From: CAWBXL01 sp963837365
GTDB taxonomy: Bacteria > Acidobacteriota > Terriglobia > Terriglobales > Acidobacteriaceae
Direction: 5' to 3'
Assembly: GCA_963837365.1 (NCBI GenBank)
Contig: CAWIMW010000012.1
Coordinates: forward strand, 124,001 to 188,000
DNA length: 64,000 nt
The translations under genes and the position numbers were made by a program. Under the pieces are notes generated by a model that saw only the letters and a list, made by a program, of their open reading frames with translations, did not search any database and was not told the DNA's origin. Of the stretch, positions 17,664-25,872 are shown one piece after another (the first letter of the stretch is position 1; the number at the start of each line of letters is the position of its first letter).

Positions 17664-19268
17664 TCAGGCAGTTTCACCGCGAGCGTCAGGGGTTGACGCA
17701 GGCACTGCTCGTTCTCGGGCCCAGGACCGTAACTGTTGAATCTCCTCAGCCCGGGTGGTGGAAAGAGGTACGGTTGCTTTTAGGGCCTGTAACAGGTGAT
17801 CTGCGTTTACCTCTTGCTTGCTGGAAAACGCGGCGTACAGCGCGGTCTGGACCGCAGCGTCAATTTCCGCACCGGAAAAACCCCGGGCAGTAGATGCCAC
17901 TCGATCCAAATCGAAGTCTGCGGGATTGCGTTTGCGCCGTTTCAGTTGGATGGAGAAGATTTGCTTCCGCTCCGCCTGGTTCGGCAGGTCCACAAAAAAC
18001 AACTCATCGAAGCGGCCCTTGCGAATTAGTTCCGGTGGCAAGACGGTCACATTGTTGCAGGTAGCCGCAACAAACACCGGAGCCTTGCGGTCCTGCATCC
18101 ACGAAAGAAATGCAGCGAGGATGCGCGAGGAAACTCCTGCATCAGCCGAGGCCGAGTCCGGCCCACTGCCGGCGAATACTTTTTCCAATTCGTCGATCCA
18201 CAGCACACACGGTGCCAGGCCCTCGGCGACTCGAAATACTTTTTGGATGCGCTTTTCCGTCTCTCCAATGTATTTGTCAAAAATTGCCGCAGTATCCAAC
18301 TTCACCAAAGGAATCTTCCAGTCGCCAGCAATGGCGCGTGCGCAAAGCGATTTTCCACAACCTTGCACGCCCAGGATAATGACCCCTTTGGGTGGCTCCA
18401 GCCCGAATTGCCGCGCGGAACTCTCCCATGCGCCCCGGCGTATTCCCAGCCATTGCTTGAGGTTCTCCAAGCCCCCCACGTCAGCCAGATTTTGTGAAGC
18501 ATCGACGAATTCCAACATGCCGGAGTGTCGCAACAGGTCCTTCTTGGCCTCAAGCACGTCGGTCACAGTTTCAGGACACAGGGCATAGCGCGAGACCAAG
18601 GCTTGCGAGATGGCCCGCTCGGATTCTTCTTCGGTCAAGCCGCGCAAGTTGGCAGCGATGGCATCCATACCCGTGGCATCAAGCTTCTGCTGGAAGCTGT
18701 GTGTCTTGCAGAGGCGCTGGAAGGTTTCGTCCACAATCTGCCGCAGCCTTGGCTGGTCAGGAAGCGGTAAATCCAGATATTCCACCAGGCTGGCAAGCTC
18801 CGACGGCATTTCGATGGCCGGGGCTGTCAAAATCAAAGTCCGCCGGTTGGCGGAAAACTTTTGCCCGACATCGCGCAAGCGCCGCACTACAACCGGACTG
18901 TCCATGTGGCGATGAAAATCCTTGAGAATGAAGACCGCTTCCAGGGTGATGCTCTCCAGGTTGGCCAGGGCCTGCACCGGGTCAGTGGTGTTATAGATTG
19001 CGGCCTTGGCAGCCTCCGGCACTTCGAGATCAACTCCACGTTTTGCCGCGTTCAGGCGCGCCTGAAGGGCCGCGGACGGCACAGCGGGAGTGTGGCTCCC
19101 AGAACGCATCAGCCCGTCGGCTATGGTCCACTCGAAAACCGCCATGTTCAGTTCGGCACATGCATCGCGAACCAGTCCAACCGCACGCATCTCCTCGACG
19201 GTCTCCATCACCACGATGGGAGTGGAAGAGTTGATGAGGATTTTCAGGCGCTCGAGGGTGTCTGCCAT
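17664..19268 (-). CDS. Ycf46-like AAA ATPase
   Basis: The 534-residue protein starts best at MADTLERLK (19268); an earlier in-frame ATG at 19370 would run into the divergent rpsT start. The N-terminal half (about 1-215) is the Ycf46-type non-catalytic region with a degenerate NTPase fold. The second half is a classical AAA module: Walker A GVQGCGKS, Walker B CVLWIDELEKVF, and sensor and arginine segments (GRFDELFFVDLP) as in FtsH-type ATPases. In cyanobacteria Ycf46 has been tied to CO2 handling; the role in heterotrophs is unknown. It lies upstream of phoH with a 176-base gap. Confidence 0.82.
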   Translation of the reverse strand: MADTLERLKILINSSTPIVVMETVEEMRAVGLVRDACAELNMAVFEWTIADGLMRSGSHTPAVPSAALQARLNAAKRGVDLEVPEAAKAAIYNTTDPVQALANLESITLEAVFILKDFHRHMDSPVVVRRLRDVGQKFSANRRTLILTAPAIEMPSELASLVEYLDLPLPDQPRLRQIVDETFQRLCKTHSFQQKLDATGMDAIAANLRGLTEEESERAISQALVSRYALCPETVTDVLEAKKDLLRHSGMLEFVDASQNLADVGGLENLKQWLGIRRGAWESSARQFGLEPPKGVIILGVQGCGKSLCARAIAGDWKIPLVKLDTAAIFDKYIGETEKRIQKVFRVAEGLAPCVLWIDELEKVFAGSGPDSASADAGVSSRILAAFLSWMQDRKAPVFVAATCNNVTVLPPELIRKGRFDELFFVDLPNQAERKQIFSIQLKRRKRNPADFDLDRVASTARGFSGAEIDAAVQTALYAAFSSKQEVNADHLLQALKATVPLSTTRAEEIQQLRSWARERAVPASTPDARGETA

Positions 19269-19358
19269 GTGTTTGACCAGCCGGGACTTACTCTCGTAAA
19301 ATAGCCTATTCCGTACCCACCCGGAAACTTTCCTAGAAAACGAAGGTAATGAACTTAC

Positions 19359-19622
19359 ATGGCAAACCATTTTTCGGCGCTCAAGCGCGCCCGTCAGACT
19401 GAACGCCGTACCGCCCGCAACCGGGCCAATGCCTCAAGCCTGCGCACCGCCCTGCGCGATTTTCGCGAGATCCTAGCCAAAGGCGACAAAGAAGCGGCCA
19501 ACAAGGCCTTCCCAAAGACTGTGTCGCTGCTGGATAAGGCTATCCAGAAGGGTACTTTGCACGAGAATACCGCTGCGCGGTACAAGTCACGTCTTAGCGC
19601 CCGCCTGACCGCGCTGAAGTAG
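19359..19622 (+). CDS. rpsT: 30S ribosomal protein S20
   Basis: An 87-residue, strongly basic helical protein typical of bS20, which binds 16S rRNA in the body of the 30S subunit. It starts MANHFSALKRARQTERR and has a C-terminal KGTLHENTAARYKSRLSARL, both family signatures. The start is the canonical ATG, with GAAGG about 12 bases upstream. It is transcribed divergently from the Ycf46-like gene, with only 90 bases between the chosen starts. Confidence 0.96.
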   Translation: MANHFSALKRARQTERRTARNRANASSLRTALRDFREILAKGDKEAANKAFPKTVSLLDKAIQKGTLHENTAARYKSRLSARLTALK

Positions 19623-19663
19623 TCCTGTCTCCGGCCGTCAAATACTTTTCCTCGCTCCGTTAA

Positions 19664-19679
19664 CGTGATCCGCGTCACA
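19664..19679 (+). promoter_or_regulatory. CRP/FNR-like palindrome upstream of the cation transporter
   Basis: CGTGA-TCCGCG-TCACA has the TGTGA-N6-TCACA layout of CRP/FNR operators with one mismatch. It is centred about 43 bases before the GTG start of the CDF gene. Position and symmetry fit a regulator site, but no CRP-type gene is present in the window. Confidence 0.35.
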
Positions 19680-19713
19680 TCACGCCGCCCCTGCTCCGGG
19701 GTACCGTGAACGA

Positions 19714-20658
19714 GTGCAGTTAGCTGAGAACCCGACTTTAGCCGACGAGCTGCGCCAGACGCGCTTTGCCATGCGCCTGTCGCTGATTTTCGGTTTCCTC
19801 ATGCTCCTCGGCAAGGGCACGGCCTACCTGCTCACCGGTTCCGCCGCCATCCTGTCCGATGCTGCGGAGTCGGTGATCCACGTGATTGCCGTATCGTTTG
19901 CGGCGTTCGCCTTGTGGCTGAGTACCCGGCCTGCCAACCAGCGCTACCTGTACGGATATGAACGGGTCACTTTTTTCTCCGCCGGATTCGAAGGAGCGAT
20001 GATCATCCTGGCGGCCATCGCTATCATTTACGCGGCAATTCAAAAATGGCTGACAGGATTGCAACTTCAGAACCTGGGTATGGGGACGCTCTTCGTACTG
20101 GCGGCGTCCGTGATCAATGCCGGCCTGGGTTGGTATCTGTTAAGGACGGGCCGCCGTAACCGTTCGCTCATCCTTGAAGCCAACGGAAAGCATGTTCTTA
20201 CCGACAGCTGGACCAGTTTTGGCGTGGTGGGTGGCCTCGGATTGGTATTGTTGACCGGTTGGAAGCCGTTCGACCCGCTATGCGCCATCGCGGTCGCGTT
20301 GAACATCCTATGGTCGGGCGGGCATCTGATCTGGCGCTCGGTACGTGGGCTGTTGGACTACTCAGATCCTGAAGTGGCGCGCGACCTGCGGGAGAAGCTG
20401 GATGCACTTTGCACTGAACTTCAACTCCAGTACCATGGCGTACGATTTCGTACCACCGGCCAGCGCCTGATGGTGGAACTGCATCTGCTGTTCCCCTGTG
20501 ATTGCGCGGTGGGAGATGCTCATCAACGGGCCACTGAACTGGAAGAACGCCTCCCCGGAGTCTTAGGCATGGCGATGGAAGTAATCACCCACCTGGAAGC
20601 ACTGGAAGACCACAGCAAAGTGCACCACAACGAGCATTACATGGGGCGGCCGGAGTAG
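19714..20658 (+). CDS. cation diffusion facilitator family transporter
   Basis: A 314-residue CDF protein with about six membrane helices (residues 15-205) and a cytoplasmic C-terminal ferredoxin-like domain. Helix 2 carries SDAAESVIH and helix 5 carries KHVLTDSW, giving the His/Asp pair of the metal site; the segment ANQRYLYGYERVTFFSAGFEG is typical of the subfamily. CDF proteins export Zn, Co, Fe or Mn in exchange for protons. The helix-2 residues (Glu/His in place of the usual His/Asp) make the metal hard to predict. The start is GTG. A CRP-like palindrome lies upstream. Confidence 0.88.
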   Translation: MQLAENPTLADELRQTRFAMRLSLIFGFLMLLGKGTAYLLTGSAAILSDAAESVIHVIAVSFAAFALWLSTRPANQRYLYGYERVTFFSAGFEGAMIILAAIAIIYAAIQKWLTGLQLQNLGMGTLFVLAASVINAGLGWYLLRTGRRNRSLILEANGKHVLTDSWTSFGVVGGLGLVLLTGWKPFDPLCAIAVALNILWSGGHLIWRSVRGLLDYSDPEVARDLREKLDALCTELQLQYHGVRFRTTGQRLMVELHLLFPCDCAVGDAHQRATELEERLPGVLGMAMEVITHLEALEDHSKVHHNEHYMGRPE

Positions 20659-20660
20659 AT

Positions 20661-21785
20661 TTAGACGGGCAATTCTTCCTGCGACCAACCGGGCACTTCC
20701 AGCTTCGGTTCGGCGGTGAGATCCAGCACCAGCTTCTCCAACACCAATCGCTTGCTAGGTGGATTGGAACGCAAGGCGAGGTCCGTCCTCGCCACCAGGC
20801 GGATGGCCCGGGTCAGTTCCCGTTTGGATTTGTAGCGGCGGGCCTGTTTGATGATGTCATCAGCTGCAAATGGCGGGACTCGGAACCCTTGCCACAACGC
20901 TGCCCACAGCATCCTCTGGTCGCGCACGTTGCGCTCTAGAATTACCAGCATCTGGCGGAAGGTTTTGGCCAACATGTAGAGATGGCCGATCGCAGCATCA
21001 TCGCCGTCCCCAGTTGTCAGGATTGCGTCCAGCATTTCCAGCGCTTTGACCCGGTCTTTGGAGGAAATTGCATCGGTCAGTTCGTAGAGCGAACGCTGTT
21101 TGGCGGCAAGTACCATGGTTTCAACATCGCCCAGCGTAATGCGCTTCTTGTCGCCGACATAGAGAATCAGCTTCTCCAGCTCGTTGGAGACCATCATCAT
21201 GTCGCCGCCCAGCGCATCCACCAACTCCCGAGCGGCATCGGCATCCATCTTCACGTCGCGAGTCACGCAATAGTCGGCGATCCAGCGGACCGCCTCGCCC
21301 TCTTCCACCCGTGCCAGTTCGACGATGGCGCAATATTGCCCCATCGTCTCCCGGATGCGTTCGTAGCGCTCCTTGTCCTGCATGTCCATGCGGCGGGCAT
21401 CGGCAGGGATGCTGATGTGGTCGGCAACAAAAATGATGACAGCATCTGGGTTTGGATCTTTGCAGTACTGCTCGATGGCAGAAAGTTTGTCCTGGTTCGA
21501 TCCCCGGCCAAACATCGTCTTCACGCCTTTGACAAAGAAAACCTGGAAGGGCGCCATCAGGGAAGGCGTACGGGCGCGGTCAAGAACTTCGGCCAAGTCA
21601 GTTTCAGAAAGATCAAAATCAAACAGGCTAAAGTCGCGCAGTTCCGAGGGAACCAGGTGCTCGAGGATGGCTTCACGGCAGCGCTTGCGGAAGAAGACTT
21701 CATCTCCGACAAACACGTACGCCGGACGCAGCTTGCGCGACTGTACTTCGCTCAGGAAGCGGTCGGCTTGGGCGAAGGCCCGCAT
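20661..21785 (-). CDS. holA: DNA polymerase III delta subunit
   Basis: A 374-residue protein with the three-domain clamp-loader layout of HolA: N-terminal AAA+-like domain with PAYVFVGDEVFFRKR and a degenerate ATP site, a middle segment (DMMMVSNELEKLILYVG) and a C-terminal helical collar. Delta opens the beta clamp in the replisome. It is the last gene of the psd-pssA-asd-like-lptE-holA run, its start overlapping the lptE stop by one base (TGATG). lptE-holA adjacency is common in diderm bacteria and supports both calls. Confidence 0.9.
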   Translation of the reverse strand: MRAFAQADRFLSEVQSRKLRPAYVFVGDEVFFRKRCREAILEHLVPSELRDFSLFDFDLSETDLAEVLDRARTPSLMAPFQVFFVKGVKTMFGRGSNQDKLSAIEQYCKDPNPDAVIIFVADHISIPADARRMDMQDKERYERIRETMGQYCAIVELARVEEGEAVRWIADYCVTRDVKMDADAARELVDALGGDMMMVSNELEKLILYVGDKKRITLGDVETMVLAAKQRSLYELTDAISSKDRVKALEMLDAILTTGDGDDAAIGHLYMLAKTFRQMLVILERNVRDQRMLWAALWQGFRVPPFAADDIIKQARRYKSKRELTRAIRLVARTDLALRSNPPSKRLVLEKLVLDLTAEPKLEVPGWSQEELPV

Positions 21786-22303
21786 CAGAAACCCTCCAGG
21801 ATGTTCGAGACCAGGGTGCGGGCAAACTCCTGGGACAGCCGTTGCAATGCCGGGGAGTCTTCTTCGAAAAAGCTGGCCAGTTCCCGCGAGACTTGGTACT
21901 GCTCGCGGAACACGTAGGACGGGTTCTGGTAGAGCACTTTGCCCTGTTTGTCCGTAAGCGCAACCTTCATACTGACAGTCACCAACACGCTGGCCGCGCG
22001 GCCGGTCTGTGAATCATAAGTCAGTGGCGCGGTATTGGTTGAAAGCACGGTCCCATTCAGGGTAGCATCTGCCGAATCTGTGGATGAATTCACGATGCGG
22101 TAGTGAGTGCGGCTGACCATCTCACGCACTACAGCCGCCGTTAAAGTCTGTTCAATCTTATAGGTCTGAGTTTGATTGACGAATGCCGGAATGGCAATGG
22201 TCTGGACATTGGTTGGGATCGTGGTGACGTGTCCAGCGGTGTGATAGCCGCAACTGGAAAAAACAAACACGAGAAGCGCGACTCCCGGCAGAAGCATTCT
22301 CAT
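21785..22303 (-). CDS. lptE: LptE-like outer-membrane LPS assembly lipoprotein
   Basis: A 172-residue lipoprotein. I start it at ATG 22303, which overlaps the stop of the upstream gene as ATGA and gives a proper lipoprotein signal: MRMLLPGVALLVFVFSSC with the lipobox Cys followed by GYHTAGH. The CGYH start of the mature protein is typical of LptE. Residues about 35-160 form the predicted beta/alpha fold (IAIPAFVNQT, YEPS-like VFREQYQVSRE). LptE plugs the LptD barrel and helps insert LPS. The neighbour holA is in the classical position. Sequence similarity in this family is low; gene order adds most of the certainty. Confidence 0.85.
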   Translation of the reverse strand: MRMLLPGVALLVFVFSSCGYHTAGHVTTIPTNVQTIAIPAFVNQTQTYKIEQTLTAAVVREMVSRTHYRIVNSSTDSADATLNGTVLSTNTAPLTYDSQTGRAASVLVTVSMKVALTDKQGKVLYQNPSYVFREQYQVSRELASFFEEDSPALQRLSQEFARTLVSNILEGF

Positions 22304-23376
22304 TGGATCTTGCCTCGCGGACGTGTCGCCGCCATAGACTCTGCGCACTCAACCGCCGTGGTTGCCGCAATGCGGAGGTTATCTGCGGCCGCCCACAACC
22401 AGACTCCATTGGGATCATTCGGATCAGGCTTCACGCCGAGCAGGATGTTGCCTTGTCCCGCCACGCTCACGTTGCTGGGAGCATCCTCGGCGGGTTGCGT
22501 GATACTCACATGTTCGCCAGATAAGGCCTGAGAAAACTGCTCTAGGTCTACGACCTGCTCCATCCGCAGGTGAATTGCAAACGCATATCCATGGAAAATC
22601 GGCGCCTGCAACAACAACAATGAAGGTAAGGGGGCACTGCTCCCGCCAATATGCTGATAGTGTTTAAGAATTCGCTGCTCCACACTGGCCAGCGGCGGGT
22701 TCGCGTGCTCTCCATACCGGCTGATCATGTTGAATGCAAGCTGGGTATCGAAGATATTCTTGGGTAACTGCTGGAACGAGAGCAGGTTCACCGTCTGCTC
22801 ATGCAGTTCATCCATGCCCTTCTGCCCGTGTTCCGAAGCGGGCTCGAAGACCGTAGCAACGGCATTCTTGATTGAGGAAACCTTCTGGGCGCGCAGCAGG
22901 AGTAACGCCAGAACCACTGCCGCGGGATGCGCTACCACCGCAGGGTGAGGCTGCAAATCGAGGGGCAAGGCTTGCCCGAGCTGGCGCTCAATCCATGGAG
23001 AACGCACCAACGCACCGGTTTCATTTTCCAGCGCATAGGACAAATCCACGATCGCAGAGCCGGCATCGCGAACATTCTTCCAATTCCTGCGGGTACAATC
23101 CTGATCACAAGCAAAGAATGTGAAGTCCACCTTGTCAAACTGCTGGGAGCGGACGCTTTGAATAAAGCTGACTTCGTCCCCGATGGCCTCCAACTGGCCC
23201 AGGGATTCGTCATCATCCAGCAGTTTGGTATCAATCGCCGGGAAATTGCGGTCGCTAAGAACTTCAGCGACCTCTTTCCCCTTCAGGTTGGCTGCACCTA
23301 TGATCGCCAAGCGATAGAGATTTCCCGTCCTGACTGCGTCGGGCGGAGCAGTTGCGGTCTTGGAGTGAGTGCTCAC
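22300..23376 (-). CDS. aspartate-semialdehyde-dehydrogenase-like protein without catalytic Cys (USG-1 type)
   Basis: A 358-residue protein with a Rossmann N-terminus (LAIIGAANLKGKEVAEVL) and the Asd dimerisation domain (VFEPASEHGQKGMDELHEQ; PIFHGYAFAIHL). Where true Asd enzymes have the N-x-x-C nucleophile, this one reads AHPAAVV (about residues 149-155), so Asd catalysis is unlikely. E. coli USG-1 is a known family member that also lacks the Cys. It lies between pssA and lptE with ATGA overlaps on both sides, so a role linked to the envelope or to a partner enzyme is possible but unproven. No authentic asd is seen in the window. Confidence 0.8.
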   Translation of the reverse strand: MSTHSKTATAPPDAVRTGNLYRLAIIGAANLKGKEVAEVLSDRNFPAIDTKLLDDDESLGQLEAIGDEVSFIQSVRSQQFDKVDFTFFACDQDCTRRNWKNVRDAGSAIVDLSYALENETGALVRSPWIERQLGQALPLDLQPHPAVVAHPAAVVLALLLLRAQKVSSIKNAVATVFEPASEHGQKGMDELHEQTVNLLSFQQLPKNIFDTQLAFNMISRYGEHANPPLASVEQRILKHYQHIGGSSAPLPSLLLLQAPIFHGYAFAIHLRMEQVVDLEQFSQALSGEHVSITQPAEDAPSNVSVAGQGNILLGVKPDPNDPNGVWLWAAADNLRIAATTAVECAESMAATRPRGKIQ

Positions 23377-24254
23377 GAGGTCTGCGATGCTTCCTTATAG
23401 GTCGGCGGAGGTGGATTGCTCTTGCGGCGCAGCAGCCACTTCAAGCGCCAGAAAACACCCGAAAATGTGTACAGCAAAGCGATAACAAACAACACGGTGT
23501 GCGAGTAAAAGCGGATTGCAGCGAACAGCAGGCCGAAAAGCACAATCAGCCGGAACGGTTGGCGGGCACGCAAATCAATATCTTTGAAACTGTAGAACCT
23601 CCACGTGCTCACCATTAGATACGCCACTGCGACCAGCAGCAATGCCCAGGTTAACGCTGTGTACCATGAGGTAATCGGTTCACCATAAGAAAAGTGGACT
23701 ACGGCAGCGATGACGCCGGCGGCCGCTGGAATCGGCATTCCTACGAAATATTTCTTCCCCGGCCGCCCCGGATTAGAGGGCTCAGGATTGGAAGTAATGT
23801 TGAACCGCGCCAAACGGCTGGCGCCTGCCATCAAAAAGAAAAAACTGGCAATCGCTCCAAACTGGCCAAGGCGGGCTAATATCCCCATCCCGGCAAGATC
23901 AAGCTGACGAAATCCCCAGCTCCACGCCAGCAGCGCAGGCGCAACGCCAAAAGTGATGACATCAGCCAGGGAGTCAAGTTCACGCCCGAAGTCGCTGCTG
24001 GTACCGGTCATACGCGCAATACGCCCATCCAGACCGTCAAATAGAACCGCAAAACCAATTGCCTTGGCAGCATTATCAAAATGCCAGGCGTCGGTTACGC
24101 TTCCATGGAACACTTGCAGAATAGCGTAGAATCCCAGCCCGATGTTCGCTGTGGTAAACAATGAAGGCAGAATGTACATGCCTTTATTCAGGCGCCGCCG
24201 TGCGCGTTTCTTGTCTGGCCGGGGTATTACCGGAACTTCGGGATCTTCCATCAA
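23373..24254 (-). CDS. pssA: CDP-diacylglycerol-serine O-phosphatidyltransferase
   Basis: A 293-residue integral membrane enzyme that makes phosphatidylserine from CDP-diacylglycerol and L-serine. The CDP-alcohol phosphatidyltransferase motif D-G-x2-A-R-x8-G-x3-D-x3-D is visible as DGLDGRIARMTG followed by GRELDSLAD. About eight hydrophobic helices follow a basic N-terminus. psd lies directly upstream with a 4-base overlap, so both steps to phosphatidylethanolamine are co-expressed. The C-terminal 20 residues are basic and proline-rich. Confidence 0.93.
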   Translation of the reverse strand: MMEDPEVPVIPRPDKKRARRRLNKGMYILPSLFTTANIGLGFYAILQVFHGSVTDAWHFDNAAKAIGFAVLFDGLDGRIARMTGTSSDFGRELDSLADVITFGVAPALLAWSWGFRQLDLAGMGILARLGQFGAIASFFFLMAGASRLARFNITSNPEPSNPGRPGKKYFVGMPIPAAAGVIAAVVHFSYGEPITSWYTALTWALLLVAVAYLMVSTWRFYSFKDIDLRARQPFRLIVLFGLLFAAIRFYSHTVLFVIALLYTFSGVFWRLKWLLRRKSNPPPPTYKEASQTS

Positions 24255-24913
24255 TGTGCCCCCTGTTCCTTGCGACCCTCACCAGCCATAGCCAGCTCTT
24301 TTGGATTGAGGTTGGCAAGCACAGTGGAGCCGCCTTTTACCTTGTCTCCTACTTTGATCTGCACCTTTGCGTCGGGATCGAGAAACACATCCACCCGCGA
24401 GCCGAACTTGATGAGTCCGATTCGTTCTCCTCGCTCAACTAGATCGCCAATCTTTCTGTTGAAGACGATCCGCCGGGCTAACAGACCGGCAATCTGTTTG
24501 AATATGACGACTGTTCCATCCCCTTCAACGGTGACAGTGTTGTGCTCATTCTGATCGGCCGAGGCTTGGTTCATGGCATTCATGAACTTGCCTTTCTGGT
24601 ATTTCACGTCAGAGATGGTCCCGGCGATCGGCGACCGGTTCACGTGCACATTAAACACGTTGAGGAAGATGCTGATTCGCGTCTGCTGACGTCCATTCAT
24701 AACCGCCGACGAAACATCCGTGACCTTGCCATCCGCCGGAGAAACCACCGCCCCGGCAGCATCGGGGATGATCCGCTCAGGATCACGGAAAAACCAGAGA
24801 AAAAAGAATGCCAGCAACAAAGCAGGCACCGCCCACAGCGGCGCGGTGAGCCATCCAATGAATATTCCAGCCCCCACGAGCGGGAGCGCGTAATAGTAGC
24901 CGTCAGGAACCAT
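24251..24913 (-). CDS. psd: phosphatidylserine decarboxylase proenzyme, short type
   Basis: A 220-residue short-form Psd that decarboxylates phosphatidylserine to phosphatidylethanolamine. Two N-terminal hydrophobic helices are followed by the catalytic core with VVSPADGKV, FLNVFNVHVNRSP and the self-cleavage site VKGGSTV, whose Ser becomes the pyruvoyl group. The ATG has no ribosome site, but a TATAAT lies 16-21 bases upstream, so the transcript could be nearly leaderless. It leads the five-gene coupled operon that continues to holA. Confidence 0.93.
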   Translation of the reverse strand: MVPDGYYYALPLVGAGIFIGWLTAPLWAVPALLLAFFFLWFFRDPERIIPDAAGAVVSPADGKVTDVSSAVMNGRQQTRISIFLNVFNVHVNRSPIAGTISDVKYQKGKFMNAMNQASADQNEHNTVTVEGDGTVVIFKQIAGLLARRIVFNRKIGDLVERGERIGLIKFGSRVDVFLDPDAKVQIKVGDKVKGGSTVLANLNPKELAMAGEGRKEQGAH

Positions 24914-24928
24914 TAGGAGGTAAAAGGA

Positions 24929-24934
24929 ATTATA
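24929..24934 (-). promoter_or_regulatory. candidate -10 box for the psd operon
   Basis: On the minus strand a perfect TATAAT ends 16 bases before the psd ATG. The expected start site would leave a leader of about 10 bases, consistent with the absence of a ribosome site. No good -35 match is seen. Confidence 0.35.
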
Positions 24935-25056
24935 GTGCAGCCGGGAAGAATCGCTCTTGTTATGTTAAATGCTGATAAAAGCGGGGTTAGAGAAAGGCCC
25001 CCATCGCGCGCAGAGTACCTGCGGCGGCGAAAGCCGCGTCCCATTGGTCAAGAATC

Positions 25057-25281
25057 TTATGCCACTTGCACTTGCTGCTTAAACTGCCGCTCAATGGATT
25101 CCATCTGGTCCTTAAGCCGCAGCTTCAGTTTTTTCAGCCGGGTTTCTTCCAGCTGTTCATCTTCGCTGAGATAACGTTTTTGGGTGAGTGACTCTAGACG
25201 TTGTTGATACTGCGTGTGTTCCATCGCCAGCTTGCGAAACTCCTCATGACTGGCGAAGAGCTGGTCTCTCGGAGTGAGCAT
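25057..25281 (-). CDS. YdcH/DUF465 family small coiled-coil protein
   Basis: A 74-residue, highly charged, all-helical protein matching the DUF465/YdcH family (HEEFRKLAMEHTQYQQRLESL, then SEDEQLEETRLKKLKLRLKDQM). The function of the family is unknown. It has no signal peptide or membrane helix. It is flanked by gaps of 143 and 139 bases. A CGGGG-CATA-CCCCG hairpin at about 25325-25338 lies between it and rimI and may separate the two units. The gene is probably monocistronic. Confidence 0.72.
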   Translation of the reverse strand: MLTPRDQLFASHEEFRKLAMEHTQYQQRLESLTQKRYLSEDEQLEETRLKKLKLRLKDQMESIERQFKQQVQVA

Positions 25282-25420
25282 CCAGTAAGACCTCCCTACG
25301 CAATTTTCGTCCCTAAGGTACCACGGGGCATACCCCGGTTCAATCCCAATTTTACAGTAGGGTTAATTTTTCGTAATCCGGGCAATGTGACCGATGGTTG
25401 CACTGGGAGTAGGGCAACTC

Positions 25421-25867
25421 TTAAGAGAGGGTTAGGCGATACACCACGGCGTCTTCTTCAGGATGATTGTAGTAATTAATGCGGCAGCCAGTCTTCTCAA
25501 AAGCCCATTTTTCATAAAACGCGCGGGCGGCTTGGTTGGATTCCCGTACCTCCAGAAATAAAGCGGTGACCTGCTCGCGCCGGGCCATCCCTAGAAATTC
25601 GCTCAGGATGCGAGAGCCGAGGCCACGACGGCGCTCGTCATGAGCTACCACAATATTTTCAAGTTCCCACGTATCACCCACCGTTCTGGCGACCAGAAAA
25701 GCCAGGATCGTAGTTTTTTCTTCAAGAACCAGTATTACGCGCCGAGGCTGTGGAGCGTGGATAGCTTGCTCGTAGTGTTCCTTGGGCCATTGTGCGGCGG
25801 TGGACGATTGAGATGCCAAGGACATCAGTGCCGGGATGTCAGCGGTGGTGGCGGGTCGGATAAGCAA
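25421..25867 (-). CDS. rimI: ribosomal-protein alanine acetyltransferase RimI-like (GNAT)
   Basis: A 148-residue GNAT acetyltransferase. The acetyl-CoA loop R-R-x-G-x-G/S reads RRRGLGSRIL, and the C-terminal EVRESNQAARAFYEKWAFEKTG is characteristic of RimI, which acetylates the N-terminal Ala of S18. I start it at TTG 25867 (MLIRPATTAD), which gives the usual RimI length and lies 6 bases past the tsaB stop; an ATG at 25969 would overlap tsaB by about 97 bases. The AAGGA site is very close to the TTG, so the exact start is uncertain. tsaB-rimI adjacency is common. Confidence 0.85.
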   Translation of the reverse strand: MLIRPATTADIPALMSLASQSSTAAQWPKEHYEQAIHAPQPRRVILVLEEKTTILAFLVARTVGDTWELENIVVAHDERRRGLGSRILSEFLGMARREQVTALFLEVRESNQAARAFYEKWAFEKTGCRINYYNHPEEDAVVYRLTLS

Positions 25868-25872
25868 TATCC

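Noticed and set aside
25325..25338. CGGGG-CATA-CCCCG as a rho-independent terminator of tsaB-rimI
   Set aside because: The stem is real but no T-run follows on the minus strand; mentioned only as a possible boundary.
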